From Vogesella alkaliphila (GTDB lineage: Bacteria > Pseudomonadota > Gammaproteobacteria > Burkholderiales > Chromobacteriaceae): DNA of 64,000 nucleotides. The DNA lies in NCBI RefSeq assembly GCF_014652475.1, contig NZ_BMYW01000011.1:55442-119441 (forward strand), in the 5' to 3' direction. Below the pieces are notes generated by a model. The model worked only from the letters and a program-made list of their open reading frames with translations, did not search any database and was not told the DNA's origin. This document shows, one piece after another, positions 28,411 to 36,969 of this stretch (positions are counted from its first letter, which is position 1; each line of letters begins with the position of its first letter). Made by a program: the position numbers and the translations under genes.

Positions 28411-29648
28411 TACAGCTGTTCCAGCGCCAGCAGCTCCTCCACCGTCTGGCGGCGGCGGATCAGGCGGTCGGACTCGCCGTCGACCAGCACCTCGGCGATC
28501 AGCGGGCGGGTGTTGTAGTTGCTGGACATCGACGCGCCGTAGGCGCCGGTGTCGTGGAACACCAGCAGGTCGCCGACGCTGGCTGCCGGCAGCCGGCGCG
28601 GCAGCACCACGCCGCCGTCACCCTGGGTGAACACGTCGCCGGATTCGCACAGCGGGCCGCCGACCACGGTGTCCTTTTCCGGCTTCTGCACGCCGTCCTG
28701 CGGCACCACGGTGATGTGGTGGTAGCTGCCGTACATCGACGGGCGCATCAGCTCGTTGAAGCCGGCGTCGACCAGCACGAAGTGGTTGCTGCCGGCGTCC
28801 TTGGCGGCGCGTACCTCGGCCAGCAGGTTGCCGGATTCGGCCACCAGGTAGCGGCCCGGCTCGATCTCCAGCGCCAGCGGATGGCCGATCACGGCGGCGG
28901 CGTCCTGACGGGCCTGGTCCCACAGCGTGAAGTAGTGCTCGGTGTCGATGCTGGCGTCGCCGTCGCGGTAGGGGATGGACAGGCCGCCACCGGCGGAGAT
29001 GGCGTGCAGGTCGTGGCCGTGGGCTTTCACCTGTTGCACCAGCTCGACCATGGTGCCGCACACCTGCTGCAGGTGGCTGTAGTCGACGCCGGAGCCGATG
29101 TGCATGTGCAGGCCGACCAGCTGCAGGCCGTGCTGGCGGATCACGTCCAGCGCCGCCGGCAGGTCGCTGTGCCAGATGCCGTGCTTGCTGTGCTCGCCGC
29201 CGGTATTGGTCTTGTTGCTGTGGCCGTGGCCGAAGCCGGGGTTGATGCGCAGCCACACGCGGTGGCCGGGCGAGGCCTCGCCCAGCTGGTGCAGCATGTC
29301 GATGGAGCCGGCGTTCACCGGGATGCGGTGCTCGGTCACCGTCGCCAGCGTGTCGCGGTCGATCAGGTCGGCGGTGAACACGATGCCGGACGGCTCGCCG
29401 GCGGCGTCATAGCCGGCGGCCAGCGCGCGCAGGATCTCGCCGCGCGACACCGCGTCCACCTTCACCCCCTGTTCGCGCATCAGGCGCAGGATGTGGGTGT
29501 TGCTGCACGCCTTCTGCGCAAAACGGATGGTGTCGAACTGGCGCAGCGCGGCGATGCGCTGGCGGATGGTGTCGGCGTCGTACACCCACAGCGGGGTGCC
29601 GTAGTGCTGGGCGAGGGCGGCGAGGCGGGCGGTGTCGGGGGTCTGCAT
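28410..29648 (-). CDS. lysA: Diaminopimelate decarboxylase
   Basis: Last step of lysine synthesis (412 residues, fold-type III PLP enzyme). The PLP lysine is Lys46 in IRFAQKACSN, with HMHIGSG, SAGGGLSIPY, EIEPGRYLVAESG and the active-site CESGD box. The ATG at 29648 has an AAGGATC site upstream. It is divergent from lysR, the classical lysA/lysR arrangement of E. coli, so lysine-responsive activation by LysR is likely. The stop codon overlaps the right end of the MITE-like element. Confidence 0.97.
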   Translation of the reverse strand: MQTPDTARLAALAQHYGTPLWVYDADTIRQRIAALRQFDTIRFAQKACSNTHILRLMREQGVKVDAVSRGEILRALAAGYDAAGEPSGIVFTADLIDRDTLATVTEHRIPVNAGSIDMLHQLGEASPGHRVWLRINPGFGHGHSNKTNTGGEHSKHGIWHSDLPAALDVIRQHGLQLVGLHMHIGSGVDYSHLQQVCGTMVELVQQVKAHGHDLHAISAGGGLSIPYRDGDASIDTEHYFTLWDQARQDAAAVIGHPLALEIEPGRYLVAESGNLLAEVRAAKDAGSNHFVLVDAGFNELMRPSMYGSYHHITVVPQDGVQKPEKDTVVGGPLCESGDVFTQGDGGVVLPRRLPAASVGDLLVFHDTGAYGASMSSNYNTRPLIAEVLVDGESDRLIRRRQTVEELLALEQL

Positions 29649-29870
29649 CTCTGTTGATCCTTGGCAATTGGGAGCCGGCCCGTGCGGTGCGGGGCGGCGG
29701 TATCGGGTGCCTGGCGGTGGCAAACTGCGGGTGCGTCCCGCCAGGCTGAGGGTGCCTTCTGTCTCGTCGGCGTTTTGCGGCCTGTTGCGCTTGCGCCAGG
29801 GTTGGCCGCAAGGGAGCGCGATTGCGGTCTGTGCCGCGCTGCGCGCTCCGCCGTAGCCGGCATCATGCCC

Positions 29871-29900
29871 TTGGTGGGTGATTCAGTAAAATGCTAATAT
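29871..29900 (+). promoter_or_regulatory. Candidate lysR promoter in the lysA-lysR gap
   Basis: TTGGTG (29871-29876), 18-bp spacer, TAATAT (29895-29900), in the only AT-rich part of the 288-bp divergent gap (29649-29936). The rest of the gap is GC-rich and has a one-mismatch motif copy (AGGGTTGGCCGC) near 29799. LysR binding sites for lysA activation are expected here but not identified. Confidence 0.4.
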
Positions 29901-29936
29901 TTTGTCTGGTAATTCATTTTTGATATGGAGTGCGCC

Positions 29937-30854
29937 GTGAGCATCAGCCACCGTCACATCGAAGTGTTCCGCGCGGTGATGACCAGCGGCAGCGTCACCG
30001 GCGCCGCCAGCCTGCTGCATACCTCGCAGCCGACGGTCAGCCGCGAGCTGGCGCGGCTGGAGCAGCTGCTGGGCTTTGCGCTATTCGAGCGCCAGCGTGG
30101 CCGGCTGCAGCCGACGGCGCCGGCGCTGGCGCTGTTCGACGAGGTGCAGCGTTCCTATATCGGGCTGGAGCGCATCGCCGGCGTGGCGGCCAACCTTGGC
30201 CGCCAGGACCGCGGGCAGCTGTCGCTGCTGTGCCTGCCGGCGTTCGCGCATGCCTTGCTGCCGGCGGTATGCCGCCGCTTTGCCGCCGGCCACCACGGCG
30301 TCGGCATCGCCATCACGCCGCAGGAGTCGCCGCTGCTGGAGGAGTGGCTGTCGGCGCAGCGCTACGATCTGGGCCTGACCGAGCACGAGGCCGCGCCGCC
30401 GGGCACCCGGCTGCAGGCGCAATGGCTGGCCGACGAGGTGTGCGTGCTGCCGGACGGGCACCCGCTGCTGGCGCGCACGGTGCTGGCGCCGCAGGATTTT
30501 GCCGGCCAGGCCTTCGTCAGCCTGTCGCCGGACGACCCTTACCGCGTGCAGCTGGATCGCGTGTTTGCTGATGCCGGCGTGGTGCGGCAGATGCTGCTGG
30601 AGACGCACAGCGCGGTGGCGGTGTGCGCGATGGTGGCTGCGGGCTTGGGGGTGGCCATCGTCAATCCGCTGACCGCCCTGTCGCTGGCCGGGCAGGGGGT
30701 GCAGCTGCGCCGCTTCGCGGTGTCGGTGCCGTTCCGCGTCAGCCTGGTGCTGCCGGAGTTCCGCCCGGCTACGCCGCTGACCGGCGCCTTTGCCGACGCG
30801 GTGGTCGCGGAGCTGGCGCACGCCACCACCGCGCTGGCGCAGGCGCTGGCTTGA
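29937..30854 (+). CDS. lysR: LysR, transcriptional activator of lysA
   Basis: 305 residues. It is unusually close to E. coli LysR itself: HIEVFRAVMTSGSVTGAA, LLHTSQPTVSREL, PQESPLLEEWLSAQRYDLGLTE, ETHSAVAVCAMV and VVNPLTAL-type segments. N-terminal winged HTH, then the periplasmic-binding-like effector domain, which should sense lysine or diaminopimelate. The GTG at 29937 has GGAG 4-8 bp upstream and is preferred over an ATG at 29925, whose first codons contain that GGAG. A palindromic motif copy lies within the gene at 30186-30203. Confidence 0.95.
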   Translation: MSISHRHIEVFRAVMTSGSVTGAASLLHTSQPTVSRELARLEQLLGFALFERQRGRLQPTAPALALFDEVQRSYIGLERIAGVAANLGRQDRGQLSLLCLPAFAHALLPAVCRRFAAGHHGVGIAITPQESPLLEEWLSAQRYDLGLTEHEAAPPGTRLQAQWLADEVCVLPDGHPLLARTVLAPQDFAGQAFVSLSPDDPYRVQLDRVFADAGVVRQMLLETHSAVAVCAMVAAGLGVAIVNPLTALSLAGQGVQLRRFAVSVPFRVSLVLPEFRPATPLTGAFADAVVAELAHATTALAQALA

Positions 30855-31091
30855 TGCGGCGACATTGCTGCATCGCAAAAAATATTGCGTCGCGCCATGT
30901 GCTTGATTAAAAAGTAAAATCCCGGCTTTCTTTCGGCGCCATTGCTTGCCGGTCCGCTATCCTGCCGGAATTTTTTGTCGCGACGCGCGGTCAGACCCTG
31001 TTATATCTGCTGTTCGTGCCGCCATTGCCCGCCGCGGCGCGCTCCCATCGCAACGTGTCAAACGTGACGCAAACTGTCCAACGGATGACTT

Positions 31092-33098
31092 ATGGATCAA
31101 ATACTTTCCCAACTGGCCAACCGCCACAGTGACGCGCCGCCGGTGCCGTATCTGGCGCGTCTGGTCGATCAGGTGCGCCCCGACGATGCCGGCGACTTCG
31201 TGCAGGCCACCAGCAATCTGCGCGCGCTGACCTATCTGCTGTCGCGCCACGCGAGTTACCGCGCCGGCCTGCGCCAGGCGCTGATCGACCTGCTCGGCGC
31301 CACCCGCCAGGTGCAGCTGTATACCGACACCGGCACGCTGTCCAACGAGACCTTTTCCCAGGCGCTGCGCCGTCGCATCGGCGAACGCCTGCTGCCGCCG
31401 GCACGTTCGGCCAGCCATCTGTCCGACCAGTTCGGCGTGATCTTCTGCCAGCGCGAGGACTACCGCTGGGTGGCCGCGCTGTCGCAGGAAGTGTGGCAGG
31501 AGCTGTGGCAGTCGCTGGCGTGGGACGAGGAGCGGCAGATGGTCGCCAACCCGACGCGGCTGCAGCTCTTGGAGGCGGTGCAGGTGCTGACCGCGCGCAT
31601 CACCGCCATCGGGCTGGAGCCGGAGCTGGTGAAGACCTATCCCGACATCGAGCGCTTCGAGTCGCCGTTCCTGCACCTGTCCGCCGAAGCGCAGCGCTAC
31701 GTCGAATCGGCGCGCGCGGCGATGGTGGACGAGACCTGCCCCGACGAGGACGACCGCCAGGTGCTGGTGCTGCTGGAGCAGTGCGAGGACGTGATCGCCC
31801 GCCTGCGCAAGGCGGCGGCCAACCGTGGCGTGTCGGTAAGCCTGACCTACCACGTCACCCGCCTGCGCCAGCACATCCAGCGCCTGCGCACGCTGCTGGC
31901 ATTGCTGGACCCGGAGCGCAGCCCGGCGCGCGACGCCACGCTGTTTCGCCTGCTGGCCGAGCTGGTGCGCGCGGAAAACCGCAAGTACAGCCTGCGCGAC
32001 GTGTTCGCCAGCAATACCGAGCTGCTGGCGCGGCAGGTCACCGAACACGCCGGCCGCCACGGCGAGCACTACATCGCGGAGAACCGCAGCCAGTGGCTGG
32101 CGATGGGCAAGGCGGCGATGGGCGCCGGCGTCATCGTCGGCTTCATGGCGCTGTTCAAGCTGCTGATCGCCACGCTGCACCTGCCGCTGATCTGGGAGGC
32201 GCTGGCCTTCGGCCTCAACTACTCGCTGGGTTTCATGCTGGTGCACGTGCTGCACTTCACCATCGCCACCAAGCAGCCGGCGATGACGGCGGCGCGCATC
32301 GCCGCCGCCATCCACGAGGCCGGCGGCAAGGCCGACATGGCGCAGCTGGCCGAGCTGGTGGTGAAGGTGATGCGCACCCAGTTCGTGGCCATTCTCGGCA
32401 ACGTGCTGCTGGCGATCCCGGTGGCGTGGGCCATTGCCGAGGCCTGGCTGTGGCTGGCCGGCACGCCGGTGATCGACCAGGCCAAGGCGGCGCACCTGCT
32501 GCACGACCTGCATCCGCTCACCAGCCTGGCGCTGTTCCACGCCGCCATCGCCGGTGTGTACCTGTTCCTGTCCGGCCTGATCGCTGGCTACTACGACAAC
32601 AAGGCGATCTACCGCCAGATCCCGCAGCGGCTGGCTGCGGTGCCGTGGCTGAACCGGCTGCTGGGCGAGGCGCGCACCCGCCGCTTTGCCCACTACGTCG
32701 AGCACAACCTCGGCGGCCTGGCCGGCAACTTCTACTTCGGTCTATTCCTCGGCGTCACCGGCACCATCGGCTTTCTGCTGGGCCTGCCGCTGGACATCCG
32801 CCACATCACCTTCTCGTCGGCCTATCTGTCCTACGCCGCGGTCACCTACGACTACGCGCTGCCGCTCTCGACGGTGCTGTGGTCGGTGGCCGGGGTGGCG
32901 CTGATCGGCATGACCAACCTGCTGGTCAGCTTCAGCCTGGCGCTGTGGGTGGCGCTGCGCTCGCGCAAGCTGCGCGGCAGCGACGCCTTGCCGCTGCTGC
33001 CGGCGGTGTTCAAGCGCTTCCTGCGCGGGCCGAAGGCGTTCTTCATTCCGCCGCGGGAGCGGGTGGAAGTACCGGAGGAGGCCACGCCACCGGCCTGA
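31092..33098 (+). CDS. Gcr-type 'site-specific recombinase' family membrane protein
   Basis: 668 residues of the family annotated as site-specific recombinase (SpecificRecomb/Gcr). No tyrosine- or serine-recombinase catalytic motif is visible. The N-terminal 340 residues are soluble and helical (DQFGVIFCQREDYRWVAALSQ, AENRKYSLRDVF). The C-terminal half has about six hydrophobic segments (GKAAMGAGVIVGFMALFKLL, FVAILGNVLLAIPVAWAI, GNFYFGLFLGVTGTIGFLLG and others). It is an inner-membrane protein whose family name is probably misleading. The 237-bp gap before it (30855-31091) holds a CGCAA/TTGCG hairpin and no clear promoter. Confidence 0.85.
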   Translation: MDQILSQLANRHSDAPPVPYLARLVDQVRPDDAGDFVQATSNLRALTYLLSRHASYRAGLRQALIDLLGATRQVQLYTDTGTLSNETFSQALRRRIGERLLPPARSASHLSDQFGVIFCQREDYRWVAALSQEVWQELWQSLAWDEERQMVANPTRLQLLEAVQVLTARITAIGLEPELVKTYPDIERFESPFLHLSAEAQRYVESARAAMVDETCPDEDDRQVLVLLEQCEDVIARLRKAAANRGVSVSLTYHVTRLRQHIQRLRTLLALLDPERSPARDATLFRLLAELVRAENRKYSLRDVFASNTELLARQVTEHAGRHGEHYIAENRSQWLAMGKAAMGAGVIVGFMALFKLLIATLHLPLIWEALAFGLNYSLGFMLVHVLHFTIATKQPAMTAARIAAAIHEAGGKADMAQLAELVVKVMRTQFVAILGNVLLAIPVAWAIAEAWLWLAGTPVIDQAKAAHLLHDLHPLTSLALFHAAIAGVYLFLSGLIAGYYDNKAIYRQIPQRLAAVPWLNRLLGEARTRRFAHYVEHNLGGLAGNFYFGLFLGVTGTIGFLLGLPLDIRHITFSSAYLSYAAVTYDYALPLSTVLWSVAGVALIGMTNLLVSFSLALWVALRSRKLRGSDALPLLPAVFKRFLRGPKAFFIPPRERVEVPEEATPPA

Positions 33099-33120
33099 TC
33101 CTCCACTGACCGTCACGCCC

Positions 33121-33140
33121 CGCCCCGCGCGGGGCGTTTT
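33121..33140 (+). terminator. Intrinsic terminator after the Gcr-type gene
   Basis: CGCCCC (33121-33126) / GGGGCG (33131-33136), loop GCGC, followed by TTTT. Confidence 0.7.
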
Positions 33141-33190
33141 GCTGCCGGCGGCTTGCCCCTGCTCGTGTCAGCGTTTTTATTGTGATGGCT

Positions 33191-33213
33191 AAGGTGTATA
33201 TTTTAAACATCTT
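33191..33213. promoter_or_regulatory. NsrR-like operator overlapping the fpr -10 region
   Basis: 23-bp imperfect palindrome with half-sites AAGGTGTATAT (33191-33201) and TTAAACATCTT (33203-33213) around one T. It matches the known NsrR pattern (AAGATGYATTT, one base, AAATRCATCTT) at 18 of 22 positions by my count. TATATT at 33197-33202, a likely -10, lies inside it. An outer GGCTAA/TTAGCC pair (33187-33192, 33217-33222) flanks it. nsrR is encoded in this same window. Confidence 0.6.
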
Positions 33214-33242
33214 CAATTAGCCGGCCGTGACGGGAAAACAAG

Positions 33243-34001
33243 ATGAACATCGTAGAAACGGAAGTGATCCGCGTGCAGCACTGCTCCGCGCGCGGCGTCA
33301 CCCTGCTGACCAGCAAGCCGGATGGCTTTACTTTCCAGGCCGGGCACTACGCGCGGCTGTCGGTGCCGGCACTGGCCGAGCCGGTGTGGCGCGCCTATTC
33401 CATCGTGTCGGCGCCGCACGAGCCGTGGCTGGAATACTTCTTTACCGTCATCCCCGGCGGGGCGCTGTCGCCGCATCTGGGCGCGCTGCAGCCGGGCGAC
33501 ACGGTGCTGATGGCCAAGGCGGCGATGGGCTTCTTCCTGCCCGACAGCCTGGCCGACGGCGAGGTGTTGTGGCTGCTGGCCACCGGTACCGGCATCGGCC
33601 CCTATCTGTCGATGCTGCGTCAGCAGGGCGTGCTGCAGCGCTTTGCCCGCATCAACCTGGTGTGCAGCGTGCGCGAGGCGGCGGATCTGGCCTACGACGC
33701 CGAGTGCCGCGCCTGGGCGGCACAGCACGCGCACTGCCACTACGTGCCGGTGGTGACGCGTGGCGAGGTGGCCGGCGGCCTGCACGAGCGCATCCCGACG
33801 CTGTTGAAGAGCGGCGCGCTGGAGCAGCACCTGGCGATGACGCCGCTCGATCCGCAGCGCGACCGGGTGATGGTGTGCGGCAACCCCGACTTCACCGCCG
33901 ACATGCGCGCGCTGCTCAATGAGCGCGGCTTCACCCCGTGCCGGTGCGGCCTGAGCGGCAACATGCTGTTCGAAAATTACTGGCAAAAGGCGACGCCATG
34001 A
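33243..34001 (+). CDS. fpr: Ferredoxin/flavodoxin-NADP+ reductase family protein
   Basis: 252-residue FAD- and NAD(P)H-binding reductase. FAD motif RAYSIVSAP, NADP motif TGTGIGPYLSML, then VCGNPDFTADM, and the C-terminal GNMLFENYW. Such enzymes pass electrons between NADPH and small carriers. The stop overlaps the globin start (ATGA), which strongly suggests that the reductase serves the globin. An NsrR-like operator lies 30 bp before the ATG, so nitric oxide should induce the pair. Confidence 0.93.
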   Translation: MNIVETEVIRVQHCSARGVTLLTSKPDGFTFQAGHYARLSVPALAEPVWRAYSIVSAPHEPWLEYFFTVIPGGALSPHLGALQPGDTVLMAKAAMGFFLPDSLADGEVLWLLATGTGIGPYLSMLRQQGVLQRFARINLVCSVREAADLAYDAECRAWAAQHAHCHYVPVVTRGEVAGGLHERIPTLLKSGALEQHLAMTPLDPQRDRVMVCGNPDFTADMRALLNERGFTPCRCGLSGNMLFENYWQKATP

Positions 34002-34369
34002 GCAGCATCGCCCAGCGCCTGGGCCGCGAGACGATCGACACCGTCAGCCGCCAGTTTTACGCGCAGATCCGCGTCCACCCGCGGCTGGCGCCGATCTTCG
34101 CCGTGGTGCACGACTGGCCGCGGCACGAGGCGCACATCAGCCACTTCTGGTGGACGGTGCTCGGCGGCGACGCCTACCTCGACAACCAGTACAACGTGGC
34201 GCGCAAGCACCTCGACATCGGCGTCACCCCGGCGCTGGTCGACGAGTGGCTGGCGCTGTTCGAACCCGTCGTGCGCCAGCATGTGGCCTCGCCCGACGCC
34301 GACGAGTGGCTGCGCAAGGCGCGCATGATCGGGCAGTCGATCGCGCTGATGAACACGCCCTTGGACTGA
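33998..34369 (+). CDS. Group III truncated hemoglobin
   Basis: 123-residue globin. Tyr21 (B10 position, RQFYAQIR) and His71 (proximal F8, ARKHLDIG) are present. HFWWTVLGG and YNVARKH are typical of group III. No signal peptide. Group III globins have been linked to nitric oxide or reactive nitrogen handling (Campylobacter Ctb is NO-responsive through another regulator, NssR). Here coupling to a reductase and a nearby NsrR-like site support the same role. Translation starts within the fpr stop (ATGA). Confidence 0.92.
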   Translation: MSSIAQRLGRETIDTVSRQFYAQIRVHPRLAPIFAVVHDWPRHEAHISHFWWTVLGGDAYLDNQYNVARKHLDIGVTPALVDEWLALFEPVVRQHVASPDADEWLRKARMIGQSIALMNTPLD

Positions 34370-34392
34370 AGCGGCGACTGAAACCGGTGACT

Positions 34393-34430
34393 GAACGGGC
34401 TTGCGGCCAACCTTGGCCGCAAGCCCGTTC
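34393..34430. repeat. 18-bp-stem inverted pair of the DUS-like motif after the globin gene
   Basis: 34393-34410 pairs perfectly with 34413-34430 around CC; the core is GCGGCCAACCTTGGCCGC. The left arm holds an exact 12-mer (34403-34414). It lies between the convergent globin and cupin genes, a position fitting transcription termination, but no T-run follows. Confidence 0.88.
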
Positions 34431-34485
34431 GCCGTGTGAGCGTGGCGGCAGGCTGTCAAACCCTGCGCCCGCCACACCGCCACGT

Positions 34486-34806
34486 CTAGATACTGCCTTC
34501 CTGTTCGATCACCAGGATGCGCGCCTCGCCGTGCGGATGGGCGACGTGCTCGCAGCCGGCGCCGGCGTAGAAGATGTCGCCGCACTGCAGCGCGATCACC
34601 CGCACGCTGCCGTCCGTGTCGCGCACGTGCATGTCCACCGTGCCGTCCAGCAGCACGAACACTTCCTCGCCGTCGTTGACGTGCCAGCGGTAGGGCTGGT
34701 CGGTCCAGTGCAGGCGGGTGCTGATGCCGTTCATGCTGGCGATGGTGCGCGCGCCCCAGGCGCGCTCGGCCTTGAAGCTGGTCGGGCGGATGTGCTGCGT
34801 GTTCAT
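34486..34806 (-). CDS. Cupin-domain protein
   Basis: 106-residue single-domain beta barrel. Cupin motif 1 resembles WHVNDGEEVFVLLDG and motif 2 is GDIFYAGAGCEHVAHPHG, with likely metal-binding His residues. The ATG at 34806 has a CAGGAGAG site. No substrate can be assigned. Confidence 0.8.
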   Translation of the reverse strand: MNTQHIRPTSFKAERAWGARTIASMNGISTRLHWTDQPYRWHVNDGEEVFVLLDGTVDMHVRDTDGSVRVIALQCGDIFYAGAGCEHVAHPHGEARILVIEQEGSI

Positions 34807-34985
34807 GGTGCTCTCCTGTGCTGGCTGACGAATGCCGCCATTGTCTGCGCAGCCATGGCGCTTGCCACTGGCTGGCTGCGCCAGGATGCGGACCGATCCG
34901 GCCGAGATGAATTGCCTCTGGCCGCGCCTCGCGCTGGCCGCCGCGTCCCCCGTCACGACGCCTTCTACGCCAGAAGCATCACATT

Positions 34986-35050
34986 TTTATATCCCGTTTA
35001 TACCGCCGCCCGGCCTTTTAACCGCTTTTTTGCACCGCAAAACCTACAGT
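34986..35050 (+). promoter_or_regulatory. KdpE-like box and kdp promoter region
   Basis: TTTATA (34986-34991), 5 bp, TTTATA (34997-35002). The E. coli KdpE site is TTTATA-N5-TTTACA, so spacing is identical and the halves match in 11 of 12 positions. It is followed by a GC-rich run (ACCGCCGCCCGG) as in E. coli. TACAGT at 35045-35050 is a candidate -10 with no good -35, as expected of an activated promoter. The box precedes the small ORF and kdpFABC. Confidence 0.7.
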
Positions 35051-35081
35051 GACAGTGTCTGTTACCGACAAGGGGAATGTG

Positions 35082-35183
35082 ATGCAAGACCTGATCTGGC
35101 TGGCGGGGTTGGCCGCACTGTATCTGGCAGTGCGCGGCCTGCTGCGCGTGTATGCGACCCAGTCGCAGGGGGTGGCGCGATGA
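35082..35183 (+). CDS. Small hydrophobic protein ahead of kdpF
   Basis: 33 codons, [20 protein letters not shown] then a polar tail [12 protein letters not shown]. One transmembrane helix at about residues 3-20. An AAGGGGAA site precedes the ATG, and its stop overlaps the kdpF start (ATGA). Its place as the first reading frame after the KdpE-like promoter suggests a small subunit or a coupling leader for kdpF. I recognise no family. Confidence 0.6.
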   Translation: MQDLIWLAGLAALYLAVRGLLRVYATQSQGVAR

Positions 35184-35269
35184 GCGTGCTGTCCGGTTTG
35201 TGTGGGCTGGCGGCGCTGCTGCTGGCGATATGGCTGCTGTACGCGCTGCTGCACGCGGAGGAGATGTGA
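35180..35269 (+). CDS. kdpF: KdpF, small subunit of the K+-transporting ATPase
   Basis: 29 residues, one transmembrane helix ([19 protein letters not shown]), ending in HAEEM as KdpF proteins typically end (...ALINAEAF in E. coli). KdpF stabilises the KdpABC complex. Starts in the stop of the upstream small ORF and ends at the kdpA start. Confidence 0.85.
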   Translation: MSVLSGLCGLAALLLAIWLLYALLHAEEM

Positions 35270-36960
35270 TGATGACCGCTTTTTTCTGGTTGCTGGCGCT
35301 GTTCATGCTGCTGCTGACGCTGAGCGTGCGGCCGATGGGTGCCTGGCTGGCGCCGCTGGCCAGCGGCACGCTGCCCGGCCGCTGGCGCGCGTTCGACGCC
35401 GCCTTGCTGCGCCGGCTGGGACTGAACGATGCCGGCATGGGCTGGCGCGACTACACGCTGGCGCTGCTGGCGTTCAACGTGCTGGGCGCGGTGCTGCTGT
35501 ACGCGTTGCAGCGGCTGCAGGGTGACTTGCCGCTGAACCCGGCGGCGCTGGGCGCGGTGGAGGCCGGCTCGGCGTTCAACACCGCGGTGAGCTTCGTCGC
35601 CAATACCAACTGGCAGGGCTATGCCGGCGAAACGACCATGAGTTACCTGACGCAGATGGCCGGCCTCGCGGTGCAGAACTTCCTATCCGCCGCCACCGGC
35701 ATCGCGGTGGCGTTCGCGCTGATGCGCGGCTTTGCGCGGCGCGAGAGCGGCGACATCGGCAACTTCTGGGCCGACGTGCTGCGCATCGCGCTGTACCTGC
35801 TGCTGCCGCTGTCCGTCGTGCTGGCGCTGCTGCTGGTCAGCCAGGGCGTGCTGCAGAACCTGTCCGGCTATCTGAGCTTCGATGCGCTGGCCGGCCACGG
35901 GCAGACGCTGGCGATGGGGCCGGTGGCGTCGCAGGAGGCGATCAAGCTGCTGGGCACCAACGGGGGCGGCTTCTTCAACGCCAACTCCGCGCACCCGTTC
36001 GAGAACCCGAGCGAGCTGTCCAACCTGCTGCAGATGCTGGCCATCTTTTTGATCCCGGCCGGGCTGTGCCACGCCTTCGGCCGCGTGGTCGGTGACCGCC
36101 GTCAGGGCTGGGCGATCTACATCGCGATGAGCGTGCTGTTCGTCGTCGCCGCCAGCGCCATCGCCTGGTTCGAGGCGCAGGGCAACCCGCTGCTGAGTGC
36201 GCTGGGCGCCGACGGCGGCAGCGGCAATCTGGAAGGCAAGGAGATCCGCTTCGGCATCGCCGGCAGCAGCCTGTTTGCCGCCGTCACCACCGCCGCCAGC
36301 TGCGGCGCGGTCAACGCCATGCACGACTCGTTCACCGCGCTGGGTGGCATGGTGCCGATGCTGCTGATGCAGCTGGGCGAGGTGGTGTTCGGCGGGGTCG
36401 GCTCCGGCCTGTACGGCATGCTGGTGTTTGCGGTGCTGGCGGTGTTCGTCGCCGGGCTGATGGTTGGCCGCACGCCGGAGTACCTGGGCAAGAAGATCGA
36501 ACCGTTCGACATGAAGATGGTGGCGCTGACCATCCTGGTCACCCCGCTGCTGGTGCTGGGCGGTACCGCCGTCGCCGTGGTGGTGGCACCGGGGCTGGCC
36601 GGCATGGCCAATCCGGGCGCACACGGTTTTTCCGAGGTGCTGTACGCCTTCAGCTCGGCGGGCAACAACAATGGCAGCGCCTTCGCCGGGCTGTCGGCCA
36701 ACACCCCGTTCTATAACGCGATGCTGGGCATCGCGATGTGGCTGGGCCGCTTCGCGGTGATCGTGCCGGTGCTGGCGCTGGCCGGCTCGCTGGCGGCGAA
36801 AAAACGGCTGGCGCCGACGCTGGGCTCGATGCCGACCCACGACGGGCTGTTCATCGGCCTGTTGATCGGCAGCGTGCTGCTGGTCGGCGCGCTGACCTAC
36901 CTGCCGGCGCTGGCGCTGGGGCCGGTGGTCGAGCATCTGGCGATCTGGGCGACCCACTAG
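35269..36960 (+). CDS. kdpA: KdpA, K+-binding channel-like subunit
   Basis: 563 residues, about ten transmembrane segments. Selectivity-filter-like loops of the four repeats are visible: [38 protein letters not shown] and [11 protein letters not shown]. Forms the high-affinity potassium pathway with KdpB. ATG at 35269 or 35272, both after GGAGGAG; one-base overlap with kdpF in the first case. Confidence 0.97.
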   Translation: MMTAFFWLLALFMLLLTLSVRPMGAWLAPLASGTLPGRWRAFDAALLRRLGLNDAGMGWRDYTLALLAFNVLGAVLLYALQRLQGDLPLNPAALGAVEAGSAFNTAVSFVANTNWQGYAGETTMSYLTQMAGLAVQNFLSAATGIAVAFALMRGFARRESGDIGNFWADVLRIALYLLLPLSVVLALLLVSQGVLQNLSGYLSFDALAGHGQTLAMGPVASQEAIKLLGTNGGGFFNANSAHPFENPSELSNLLQMLAIFLIPAGLCHAFGRVVGDRRQGWAIYIAMSVLFVVAASAIAWFEAQGNPLLSALGADGGSGNLEGKEIRFGIAGSSLFAAVTTAASCGAVNAMHDSFTALGGMVPMLLMQLGEVVFGGVGSGLYGMLVFAVLAVFVAGLMVGRTPEYLGKKIEPFDMKMVALTILVTPLLVLGGTAVAVVVAPGLAGMANPGAHGFSEVLYAFSSAGNNNGSAFAGLSANTPFYNAMLGIAMWLGRFAVIVPVLALAGSLAAKKRLAPTLGSMPTHDGLFIGLLIGSVLLVGALTYLPALALGPVVEHLAIWATH

Positions 36961-36969
36961 GAGAACAAT

